Part shown: piece after piece, positions 47,215 through 56,694 of the stretch
Numbering within the stretch: the first letter of the stretch is position 1
Layout: each line of letters begins with the position of its first letter
Assembly (NCBI GenBank): GCA_016648135.1
Contig: JADDOH010002290.1
Location: forward strand, 186,001-250,000
From: Agrypnia vestita
Lineage: Eukaryota > Arthropoda > Insecta > Trichoptera > Phryganeidae
Length of the DNA stretch: 64,000 nt
Reading direction: 5' to 3'
Notes under the pieces: model-generated
What the model saw: only the letters and a program-made list of their open reading frames with translations
What the model was told of the DNA's origin: nothing
The model's database searches: none
Translations under genes and position numbers: made by a program

Positions 47215-47300
47215 TTACAAGGGTAGCAGCCCCTCCCCTCCTCACCCCCCACGCCCGGACCGCGCCGCACCGCCATCCGCACCATCCCACCATTGACCAC
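47215..47300. promoter_or_regulatory. C-rich patch with GC/KLF-type boxes
   Basis: About 85 bp contain CCCCTCCCCTCC, CACCCCCCACGCCC and CCGCGCCGCACCGCC in an AT-rich setting. It could be an enhancer or a cryptic promoter. No transcript structure is visible. Confidence 0.25.
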
Positions 47301-47557
47301 AATCAAATAAAACAGCAAGTGTTTTTTACTTTTCTCTTTGGAAATTTCTGCCATCGACGTTAGTATCACAGAATCTAATATTTTATCACATCAAATTAAC
47401 AATTAATTCTTTAATTTAACTATATCTGAGGACTTGTAACCTCATTAAATTATTAATACGTTAATTTAACTGTATCTAAGGATTTGGAACATCATTAAAC
47501 TATTAATACGTTAATTTCTGTTAAAAATGTTCTCAGGTTTTCACGGCCATTCAGAAT

Positions 47558-47669
47558 CTTCTGTGTATAGTTTTTTGGAATATTCTGCCATGTATATGTT
47601 AGCTCTCTGACTCTTGGCCAGAGAGGTCACATATACACGGCAGAATATCCCATAAAATATATACAGAAT
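47558..47669. mobile_element. 112-bp foldback MITE
   Basis: The arms share ATATTCTGCCATGTATATGT and CTCTCTG, with a 7-nt centre (ACTCTTGG region). Confidence 0.75.
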
Positions 47670-47907
47670 ATTAATCTGTTGATTTAAATTTATCTAAAGA
47701 TTTGTCACATCATTAAATTATTAATCTCTTAATTAAACTACAGCTTAACTATACCACAATGTAAACAAAACTATAGTTTAATTAATATACTACAACATAA
47801 AAATCATATCATTAGACTATTCATATATTATAATTTAAATAAATCTAAAGATTTGTTATATTATGATGTAAAGTAACTTGAAGATATAGTGGACAATATG
47901 AGTACCT

Positions 47908-48305
47908 TGTTGGTGTAGTGGTTATGACTCGCAGGCGCGTGCAGTGAGAGCATTGAAGTATGACTTTTACGTAAACTTATATTTTGGAAAAAAATAGTAA
48001 TTATGTATTTATGTGACAGAATTACGATACTTAAATTATTATATTATTATATTGCATTATTATCATAATAATTATGACACAATTAAAGATATACGTTTTA
48101 TTTCAAAATATATGGTTATATAAAAGTCACGCTTCAATGTTCTCACTGCATGCCCCTTGACTCTCGCTTAACGATCCAGTGTTCGGTGGTTTAAACCCAA
48201 TCCCAGGACATCAGCAAGTTAGTCCTAAATTCAAAACATAAGCATTTAGCTTAAAAATAGTGAGAATATTGATGCGATACGTATTCCGTGTTCGCATCTC
48301 TATTT
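47908..48305 (+). repeat. tRNA-derived SINE split by a MITE
   Basis: The head TTGGTGTAGTGGTTATGACTC and the continuation TGACTCTCGCTTAACGATCC..GGTGGTTTAAACCCAATCCC plus tail ..TTCCGTGTTCGCATCTC belong to one SINE interrupted at 47932-48157. Confidence 0.7.
47932..48157. mobile_element. 226-bp MITE nested in a SINE, 6-bp TSD
   Basis: TIRs GTGCAGTGAGAGCATTGAAG and ..CTTCAATGTTCTCACTGCAT face each other. TGACTC is duplicated on both sides (47926-47931 and 48158-48163), and the SINE reads continuously when the insert is removed. Confidence 0.75.
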
Positions 48306-48786
48306 AAAAATTTACCACATTTTTAAGTAGGTTGTAGATCTTCGAAAACAATAAGAAAAGTTATTGCACAACAAATATTAGCCGAATAGAAGAGGTTAAC
48401 GAACGTGGAACATCGAAAGTTTGTAGAAAATGAAAGCATGGCGGCTGTAATAGGCGAGAAATGTAGCAAAACCTGAGTCCCTTAATAAGCACCAAAGATG
48501 AAGAAGAAGATGACACGGATCGACAGAAAATGTTAAACGAACACATTGGTAATTTCAAGGAACAGAAAGCGCTGTGTAGTGACTGACATCATCTCTGTAG
48601 ACTCTATCTAGTGGTTCTTGAATCTCTTTAGTATATACTATGTGTTTGGGTACATTATCGATCCACCTATGCTTTGTTCTTCATAAGATCCTACTGTCCT
48701 ATTGATCCTGTTAATCCTGTTGATCATGTGTTCAGCAGTGACTTCGGTGTTTGCCGTTCATGTTCTATGAGAATAAAAAAGTAACC

Positions 48787-49425
48787 CATAAAAACCAAGT
48801 TTTTACTATACTCCCTTTCTTTGTAAAATATAAAAATCATTAAAGACGAATTAAAACATATAACGTAACACTAAACTTACAGAAATTTAATATATTTCTA
48901 AAATGTCAGATGTTTTGAGATGTCGAGATTTTGATAGATTAAATTATCATCAATATCGTACCTTATGATTTTCCAGCGTCAAATGATTTAGTCAGAATCA
49001 GATTTGAATAATGTAGAATTCTTCAAAACTAAGCAGAAATCTAAAAGAAATAAATTATTTACCAAAATACCCAATTTCGCTGTCATCTGTGAACCAATTG
49101 TTTTGTAAATTTTCTAAATTCGTAGTGATGTACCTATTATACCGACGGAGTAATTCAAATTTAGAAAATATTCCGCGACGTTATCGGGCCGCCGCGCCGT
49201 TGCTAATCAAACTTTTCTAATGATTCCAATTTGAAAAAACCAATAAAATTTCTAAAAATCTTATATGACAGATCTTTTTGATCGTCGCCACGAGTCTGCT
49301 TGCCAAGTTTCAGCTCGATTGGATCACGGGAAAAGGGTCAAAAATCGATCCAAAGTTTTTGTTGACGGCAAGCCGGCAAGCAAGCAGACGCCACGAGTTA
49401 ATATAAAGGGAGTAAAAATGAAAGA
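48787..49425 (+). mobile_element. Longest copy of the CTCCCTTTCTT MITE family
   Basis: It begins ACCCATAAAAACCAAGTTTT..ACTCCCTTTC and ends ..TAAAGGGAGTAAAAATG, giving inverted termini. It is the inverse of 3133-3575 over most of its length, and 18695-19015 is a deleted sister. The open frame at 49265-49507 lies in it and is not supported as a gene. Confidence 0.6.
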
Positions 49426-49959
49426 AAAATATGATTTATTAAAAAGGGAACAAGACTGTTTTTATTTTCTTCTGAGCTGTCGTGAACTAAATTACAATAA
49501 TGCTTGATACGCAAACACATTGCGTGGATTAAAAAATATTTGCGTCGATTGCGAAATTGGACAGTCCATTATAGACCTTGACCAAATAATTTGAATTAGA
49601 TGACAGTGCGTGTGCAGCACTGCAATAGTTTCCGCAATAGATGATACCAATAAAATTACTTAACATAACTTGTTTAATTATGAAGTGAATTGCTATATCT
49701 GTTAATATTATTTTTTCATTTTACGTTAATTTGCTGACTTCAAAAATTAGTCAATAGTAATTTATATATTTGTTTATATTTTACGCACGTGCCTCTAAAT
49801 GCATGCGTATGTATATACAAAAATTTGTGTCTTAACAACATATATTGTAGATGTAGAAAGCAGGTGAGCAAGTTAACATCCACCGTATCAGGGTGTCTCA
49901 AGACTCTGGAAAAACAAAAAAATGCATATTGAAAATAAGGTCAAAATATACAAAACATG

Positions 49960-50335
49960 AATGCGACCTATTATGTATGACATAAGCTATAGAGACGAGG
50001 GCTGACACTGTCCGCACCAAAGGACTCCTCAGAACAACTGAAATGAAGGTGCTGAGATCCATAACTGGAAAAACTCTACGTGACCGTGTCCGAAATGAAA
50101 ACATAAGGAAAACTTGCAAAATATAGGACATAGCACCATGGAGTAGATCCAGAAGGAGTAGCCAGAATGGACAGTGACAGACTAGTGCATACAGCAGCGA
50201 ATGAAATCCCCTCTGGACGACGCCTACCGGGAAGACCACCGAAAATATGGAGGGATAGCTGGACCTCGTCATCCCAGGAGGCGTAGTTTTCTGTAGCATA
50301 GATCAACAGATCTACTAAAAGAAAAAGAAGAAGAA
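49960..50335 (+). pseudogene. RTE-like endonuclease/RT C-terminal fragment
   Basis: IETRADTVRTKGLLRTTEMK then VLRSITGKTLRDRVRNENIR KTC.., and later GRRLPGRPPKIW, is the recognisable tail of insect endonuclease-reverse transcriptase (RTE-like) proteins, with frame shifts. It ends 70 bp before the intact mariner. Confidence 0.65.
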
Positions 50336-50408
50336 GATGAAAGTAGGTACGGAAGTCTTTAGGGGTTTACAGGGCTTACGGCATATCGGCTGGCCATCAT
50401 TTATAATA

Positions 50409-51694
50409 TTAGGTCCTTACATATGAAATTGGCGTTTAGTATGGGAGGAACATAAAGCCGATTTTTTTTTATTATAATATATTTATTTAATCAAAGTATG
50501 TACCATTGCTATCTATGCACTTTTGCCATCTCATAGGTAGTTCATCGATCCCTTTACTAAAAAAACCATTCGGACGGGAATCAATAAAATCTTTGAAGGC
50601 GGTTTGGACTGCCCCATCGGAGTTGAATTTTTTCCTTTGCAAGAAGTTATCCAAATTTCGAAAAAAATGGTAATCTGTTGGGGCAAGGTCCGGAGAGTAC
50701 GGTGGATGTCTTAGACATTCCAATTGAAGCTCCTCTAATTTGGTAGCCGTCTGTTGTGCAGTGTGTGGTCTAGCGTTATCATGAAGCAGCAGTGGCCTAG
50801 AGCGATTAACCAGCCTCGGTTGTTTAGCAGCTAGCTTTTCCATCATGGTTTGCAGTTGCTGACAATAGACATCTGCCGTAATCGTCTGGCCAGATTTAAG
50901 AAAGCTGTAGTGAACGACACCAGCACTAGTCCACCAAACGCTCACAAGTAACTTTTTTGGAGTCAATTTTCGCTTGGGGCATGGTTTGGCTGGTTCGGCA
51001 GGGTTCAGCCATTGCGATGAGCGCTTCCGATTATCGTACAGGATCCACTTTTCATCACAGGTAATGATTCGATTTAAAATCCCTTCATTATTGTGCCGGT
51101 TGAGTAATGCAACGCAGCAGTCAACGCGCGTTTGTTGATTTGCTTCACTCAATTCGTGAGGTACCCACCTTTCAAGCTTTTTCACCTTACCAATTTGCTT
51201 CAAGTGGATTAAAACAGTTTTATCACTAACACCGCAGCCTGCAGCTAACTCGGATGTGGTTTGCGATGGATCCGCTTCCACAATAGCCTTCAATTCTTCA
51301 TTATCAACTTTGGTCTCCGGCCGTCCACGGGGCTTGTTCTGCAGGTCGAAATTTCCAGAACGAAAACGTTGGAACCAAAAACGCACTATGTTTTCTTTTG
51401 CGGCACCGTCGCCATATACATCATTAATCCTTCGAGCCGTTTCTGCAGCACTGGTGCCACGGTGGAACTCGTACTCGTAAATAACGCGATATTTCAAGTT
51501 TTTCATTTTGTAAACTGAGTGACGCAAAGAAAATAACAATTGAGGAAAAAACAAATGAATTATAATTTTCAAAACACAAATACATGAGTAAACAGCTGTA
51601 TAAATTTGGATTTGGAATTCCTAACCAAAGAGAAGATATTTGATATCAAATTTGCCAGTACGGCAAAACGCCAATTTCATATGTAAGGACCTAA
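50409..51694 (-). mobile_element. Cecropia-type mariner, structurally intact
   Basis: 1286 bp. TIRs begin TTAGGTCCTTACATATGAAA on both sides, with TA target duplications (50407-50408 and 51695-51696). It carries one uninterrupted transposase. Sister copies lie at 30910, 43707 and 62868. Confidence 0.97.
50487..51506 (-). CDS. Mariner transposase (DD34D, cecropia subfamily), intact
   Basis: 339 codons from ATG at 51506; the frame is open for 22 codons upstream but without an ATG. Order: paired helix-turn-helix DNA-binding region (about 5-110, with FWFQRFRSGNFDLQNK and CGVSDKTVLIHLKQIGKV), linker WVPHEL (114-119), catalytic core with D151 (TCDEKWILYDNR), D243 (LHDNARPH) and D278 (SPDLAPTDYHFF), 34 residues between the last two, and C-terminus RWQKCIDSNGTYFD. 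The wording TCDEKWILYDNR, KQIGKVKKL and TDYHFF..LDNFLQ is that of Hsmar1/SETMAR-type (cecropia) mariners. The enzyme cuts and rejoins the element at TA sites. All catalytic residues and both TIRs are present, so activity is possible though untested. Confidence 0.96.
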   Translation of the reverse strand: MKNLKYRVIYEYEFHRGTSAAETARRINDVYGDGAAKENIVRFWFQRFRSGNFDLQNKPRGRPETKVDNEELKAIVEADPSQTTSELAAGCGVSDKTVLIHLKQIGKVKKLERWVPHELSEANQQTRVDCCVALLNRHNNEGILNRIITCDEKWILYDNRKRSSQWLNPAEPAKPCPKRKLTPKKLLVSVWWTSAGVVHYSFLKSGQTITADVYCQQLQTMMEKLAAKQPRLVNRSRPLLLHDNARPHTAQQTATKLEELQLECLRHPPYSPDLAPTDYHFFRNLDNFLQRKKFNSDGAVQTAFKDFIDSRPNGFFSKGIDELPMRWQKCIDSNGTYFD

Positions 51695-51699
51695 TATCT

Positions 51700-52113
51700 C
51701 TGTGTAAAGATAAAATGTAACATGTACGATTCCACCAATGTTCGACTACCACATCCATAAAATTTAGAAATTTATGGTGTTTATATATCTCGCTTCCCTT
51801 TATTTAATACAAAATACACTATCGCCATCTATGGTTGAAATTAGTCATTCCCAGAAACAGTATAGAGATGTCGCCACTGATAAGGAAAATTCCATATTTT
51901 GATTACAGTATGGAGCAATATATCTTGATTGATGACGATCTCTTCTGGGGACAAAAATCCAGTAATTGCGCTCTCGAAAAAAATTGAACATACTCAAAAA
52001 ATATTGTGATTATATTTTACAAATCTCCTTAACTATATTGCCTTAGCTATACAAGTAAACTCATACATTGTACAAGAAACAAATCGCACAAAAGCAAATC
52101 TGTCGCCAGGATT
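51700..52113. other. AT-rich stretch with no recognised gene
   Basis: Nothing recognised. Confidence 0.35.
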
Positions 52114-52116
52114 ATG

Positions 52117-52286
52117 TCTTTTCATTTAAGAAAGACAATTGAGTTAGTATGTGTAAGCCGTGCGTACGACGCACGTTGTTTCGTTGTGTTGGTGTTACGG
52201 GTAATAAACACAAACTCAACGAAACAATGTGCCTCGTACGGACAGTTTACACATACTAATTCGATCGTTTTTCTTAAATGGAAAGA
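52117..52286. mobile_element. 170-bp foldback MITE
   Basis: The two halves are inverted copies, about 80% alike over 85 bp, including TTAGTATGTGTAA, CGTACGA and TTGTTTCGTTG. There is almost no loop. It lies next to the repeat end at 52352-52430. Confidence 0.8.
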
Positions 52287-52351
52287 GGTCTTACGTTGTA
52301 GCTGTGTTGACTCATCCTTAGAAAGGTATAATATATAATTTAAAACGCAAT

Positions 52352-52430
52352 AATAATAATAATAATTGGATACCTTATATAGCGCCGTTTTCGCGAATAC
52401 TCACCTCAAGGGCGCTTAATATTTTGATCG
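52352..52430. repeat. Dispersed repeat end, inverse of 22435-22510
   Basis: ATTGGATACCTTATATAGCG then CCGTTTTCGCGAATACTCAC and CTCAAGG. The same family also occurs near 25 kb. Confidence 0.45.
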
Positions 52431-52554
52431 ATCGACACCTCTGTTTATTGGCCACTACCTATTGTTATGTTATTCTTCAGAGGTTATTTATAATTTTCAT
52501 TTATTTGTTTATACAGTTTCGTTCGAGTGCGTATGACAGCATAAGTCATAAATA

Positions 52555-52830
52555 CTAACTAACTATCACGCCGTTCCCACAGGGGTAGACAGAGAGGATT
52601 GAACGCCACACTCTTCTATCCTGGCACACCACTTTTGCTTCGGCCACATTCATACATCTTCTCATACAAGTTCTACGGTTGTTGCGGCTTTTAACGAGGC
52701 CATCCTTAAACACTTGTATCTGATCGTGCCAGGTCTTTCGCGGACGTCCTCTATTCCTGTTGCCTTTAACACTCGCCTCATATATTTTCTTAACCATATT
52801 TTCCTCGTTCATACGTTCCACATGACCAAA
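52555..52830 (-). pseudogene. LINE endonuclease-RT C-terminal fragment
   Basis: MERMNEENMVKKIYEASVKG then NRNRGRPRKTWHDQI.., CMRRCMNVAEAKVVCQDRRV WRSIL form the tail of an insect LINE protein. It is open but lacks all RT motifs. The same family is at 39930-40260 (minus) and 40320-40700 (plus), and a short piece is near 62600-62695 (minus). Confidence 0.7.
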
Positions 52831-53440
52831 CCATCTTTATGCTATCTACCACATTACAGCCAGCATTGCATTCACGTCTAATTTGTTCATTCTTTACCCT
52901 ATCGACCAAAGATTTTCCACACAAGCCTCTTAGTGACCGCACCTTACAATGTTAATATGTGAAATACCCCTACAATGTTTATTTCAACCCTTATTTGTGA
53001 AATCTCAGTTTAAATAGTCACCCATGAGTGTAAAGTTCTTCAAACAATGAAATTGTACAAAATATACTTGATTAATACTACTACTTGAGAGCTCGATCTA
53101 TACTTTAAACGAGATTCGAGACAAAAGTTTTATCCGTGTGCACACATCCTAAATTTCAAATGCGTTAAACCGCATATAATGCATACCTTTTGAACATTAG
53201 CAGCCTTAACGGAGAAGAAAAATACACACATATTTTGACAGATAATAGAACGCCTCACACACCTTTCGCTTCTCTCATATCCGAGCACTTTCTTATACGT
53301 GCTCGTAATCTAAACCTAATCTTCTTTCTTCATTTTAAATCGGGTTACAATGAATTTTCAGCCGTAAGCATCTAATTTAAAAAGCGTGGGTAATGTAAGA
53401 TCTATTTATACACATATATAATTATACTAATATTTATTAA

Positions 53441-53561
53441 TCAATTAGAAAAGACATACAGAAAAATCAAATTAACGAAAAAATATTTTAACTGCCTCCA
53501 ACCAACGGACCTCCATTCTATCCGGGGATGGCGCGTTATCCAATTTCGCCACGGCAGTCTA
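53441..53561 (-). repeat. tRNA-like SINE, third copy
   Basis: On the minus strand GACTGCCGTGGCGAAATTGG ATAACGCGCCATCCCCGGAT.. is followed by the TAAAATATTTTTTCGTTAAT tail. It matches the right arm of the pair at 41195-41485. Confidence 0.65.
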
Positions 53562-53565
53562 GTAA

Positions 53566-55045
53566 GTCAACGAAAATTTTTCGACCTTACATGTAGTCTC
53601 TTTTTAATTGATTATAGCTAGACCACATTCAAAAGAATGTGCACAAGAAATATATGTGTTGTTACGATGCAAAAAATGAACACAAAAGAAGTTTTTCTAG
53701 TAAGTCACTTTTTTTAAATAAAAAATATATATTTATTTGGAATATAATATTGAGGCTTGTAATACGGGCTTGCCAGGCAACATTCCCCCGCTTTCTTCCT
53801 ACCGGACAAAGCTAGGGAATGGTCTTTTGATTGTGGTCGACCTATAACATTTTTATTCCATTTTTAAAGCAAACCGCTTTTCAAATTGCAACTTCACAAA
53901 AATAATGTGTTTTCTTTAATATACATATATAAGTGGTTATCTTTTCTAAATATTAATATGATTATTGAACAGATTATCTGCGTTTTTTCTGTCGTAATCG
54001 CTGATTTCCTTATCTTTTATTAAAATATATATATATTTGATAAGTCAATAACGTACCTACACCGATGCGCTTAATGCAATAACTCAAGTTTTATTCTTGT
54101 TGGCCAATAGAGTAAATTCAGGGGAGTTCAAGAAACCAACTTCTGGCAACATAAAATTAAAAATATATATATTTTGGTAGGTACCATGTACATATTTTAA
54201 TCTGGAAACTATCCCAGGGATCATCTTGAGATTGGTAGAAAGATACAAAGTCCCAAACCCACGTGTACGACGATCGTTTGATCGTTTTGAAGTGTGCGTA
54301 GAAACGTTAACTAGAACCATAAATACCTACAACCAACAATTCAAAAAAGTTATTCAAACAGAAAAAATTAAATTATAAACCGCTTTAACTGTTCATGAAT
54401 GTCTAATTCGCTAACTTAACGATTAAATTGTGATTTTGAAGGGAAGGAAAGGAATTGTAGAATATGGAGTATAAGTCCGATTTATTCAAGGGCACTTTCT
54501 TCGGTATAGTTAATTACCCGTATTGTAAAAATGAGATAAATTTGATTAGTTGCAAATATTAAAAATTTATGACACTTCGAAGTTTGATATTTAAATTAGT
54601 TTATTTATGGATAAGTCGTAAACCATAGACAAGAGAAAAACGCTGTGAAATAACCTGAGCTGCATAATATTATATAACCGAACCACACTAACCTAACCTA
54701 ACCAATTTGGTAAGGAACCGTATTCGCCAATCGCATAATTGTATTATAATATGTAATTACAAAAATATCATAAATTCCTGTATTCACTATTTTTTCTAAT
54801 CTCGAATCTCCAAGACATGATGTATTCACTTACGACTACGAAAGCCGAGATTTGTCTAAAAATAATCTCACGGGAACATAATCTGTATCTCAGAGACTGT
54901 CTCGAGGCAAAAATTTCTTTCGTCGATTATTGGCAAAGAATGTTAATTTCAGAATTGATAACTGGTTTTAAAAGCATGTTTGTGTATTTAAGAAACATTT
55001 CATAAAATACTATTTGTATTAAAATCTTTACAACTCTTATCTAAA
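53566..55045. other. AT-rich stretch with no recognised gene
   Basis: A short CTAACCTAACCTAACC run at about 54690-54705 equals three telomere-type units. Open frames such as 54084-54320 are unconvincing. Confidence 0.4.
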
Positions 55046-55243
55046 TTGTATATAAAGCCTCACGCTGGGCCTAGCAGCAAGCTATTGATGAGAGCTGATT
55101 ATAGACGCCAATGGCCGCGCAGAGACCATTATTGGCCACCAAGTGGTCGCCACAGGTGTACGCAGGGCGTAGCAGAAAGCAATGTGCGAGAGCCAATTCC
55201 AGAAAATAATGCCGCCCAGCAGAAGATTATCGGCGATGGCTGA
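55046..55243 (+). other. Unidentified open segment upstream of the promoter
   Basis: About 190 bp of balanced composition encodes HAGPSSKLLMRADYRRQWPR then RDHYWPPSGRHRCTQGVAES.. and ends at a stop at 55241-55243. I recognise no family. It is about 1 kb before the inferred TSS at 56261, so it may be a distal regulatory element, a small exon or a TE piece. No good acceptor or donor pair defines it as an exon. Confidence 0.3.
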
Positions 55244-55859
55244 TTGCTTAACTACTAGTAATTTATAATTGAAGTTTATTATTTCAAATACTTTCCACTA
55301 TTTACCGAAGAAATTAAAATAACTTATTTAATTATTCAAAACGTTTTTGAGATGAAAAATAATATTTATTGATACTTATTATACAGCATATATCAGCATT
55401 ATTATGAATAAATATTTCATAAATACCTATTCGGTACTCTTTAGGCCTTTATTTGATACTCATATAATATCATTTTTTATAATCGAATGATAAATTGAAG
55501 CCGAATGTTTTTTTTTAATCAGTTGTAACCGTAGGAAGATGGATAAAATTACTGCAAGTAATGGAAATCGAATATGATATATCTAATATTATAAGTTATC
55601 GTAAACCTACAATTATATTTGAATAACTGTTTTGATAATGATAATAGTAATCGCGTGGTTATTGTTTGAATATCGATATTCGTAGCCATTCATATCCCCA
55701 AAAGTAACACGCATTAAATAAGTACGAAAATCTTTCTTTAGGATATTAATACTACTGGATAATAACTTTGATATAACATAACACCATATTTAAATTTAAC
55801 GTCTTCAAATGATTACATCACTAATAATTGCGTAAAACAAAACTAATCGGCCTCCGAAA

Positions 55860-56258
55860 AACATGGCGTTAAAGTCCATCCGCCCGCGCGATAGCATCTG
55901 CGGGCTTATTCTCGGCTATCCTCTCCACTTATCTTCGTCCAATGGCCTCTGGTGGGCCGGGCCAATACGGCTATATGGCCAACAACCAAAAAATAAGCGC
56001 AGCTCATCGAATAAAACGAACATTACCATTAAACTTCCCGCGGCAGACGTTTTTTTCCCGCCCGACGCTTGAAATGAAAATCTGTCCGCCGAACACCCGA
56101 TTTTCCCGTTCGGAACACCGCGCCCTCGCGAATGTATCTCTGTCGTGCTCTCTCCCGGCGCTCCGGGAAGAGGGCGAAGAGGGACGTAGGAACGCTGTAA
56201 GGGTTGTTCGAGAGTTTGTACGTCGGGGTGTATCGCGAGACGGTCGCGAGGTGGTTAT
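55860..56258 (+). promoter_or_regulatory. GC-rich upstream promoter region
   Basis: It is GC- and CpG-rich relative to its flanks, with GTCCAATGGCC (CCAAT-type), GGGCCGGGCCAATACGGC and several CCCGC/GCGGG words. It directly precedes the Inr at 56259. Long open frames on both strands here are by-products of the composition. Confidence 0.55.
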
Positions 56259-56294
56259 TCAGTAGCTCGACGGCTGTCGAGGCGTTAGGACGTG
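56259..56294 (+). promoter_or_regulatory. TATA-less core promoter: Inr plus DPE
   Basis: Inr TTATTCAGTA with A+1 at 56261, and GGACGTG at 56288-56294, which is exactly +28 to +34, the fixed DPE position and consensus in insects. There is no TATA at -30. DPE promoters are typical of developmental regulators in Drosophila. Confidence 0.6.
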
Positions 56295-56610
56295 ACGGTG
56301 GGTCTGTAATCATATATCTCGCGCGCGGCTAAATGTTTCTACGTCAAACTTATTGTAAATATCACGTTTTGTTAAATGAAAGCTTATCAGTGTTTTAGAT
56401 AAAAAAAATTAGTAAGCTCGTATTGCAAGTGAAACTCTTAAATGTACATTATTGTGTAAAAAAAAATATTTTCTGACTTTTGAAAAGTGACTCGAAACTT
56501 TGTGAACGATTGTTTTGATTGGTACAAACTTTGATCGTTTTCACAATGCCCAATCGTTCGGCTGCTTCGGGTGAGGACTTGTGAGGTTCCATCTTCAGTT
56601 CTCGCCTGCC
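56261..56610 (+). promoter_or_regulatory. Predicted 5' UTR with four short uORFs
   Basis: Upstream ATGs at 56333 (21 codons), 56376 (8), 56442 (5) and 56546 (12) each end before the main start. Whether the UTR contains a further intron is unknown. Confidence 0.5.
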
Positions 56611-56694
56611 ATGGACTTCCAGAGCGCCATGGAAACATTCGCCGAGGCCTGGGTTGCTGCCAACACTAAACCCGAAGGATCTGACTCCACGCAG
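56611..56694 (+). CDS. First coding exon of an unidentified gene
   Basis: ATG in a strong context (CTGCCATGG) opens 28 codons, MDFQSAMETFAEAWVAANTK PEGSDSTQ, ending at donor CAG|GTTAGT in phase 0. The AAN.K/AEAW composition, good codon use, Kozak context and the Inr/DPE promoter 350 nt upstream all support a real 5' exon. I have an impression of a nuclear regulatory protein but cannot name the family. The next exon is not found before the window end; at least 7.3 kb of intron follows. The minus-strand open frames overlapping this exon (56438-56715) are antisense shadows. Confidence 0.65.

Noticed and set aside
49265..49507. Small gene of 80 residues
   Set aside because: It lies wholly in a MITE copy whose sisters at 3.1 and 18.7 kb do not keep the frame.
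54690..54705. Telomere repeat
   Set aside because: Only three CCTAA units; too short to indicate an interstitial telomere.
56029..56313. Overlapping open frames on both strands in the GC-rich region
   Set aside because: Few stops are expected at this GC content; frames disagree with the splice and promoter signals and show no domain.
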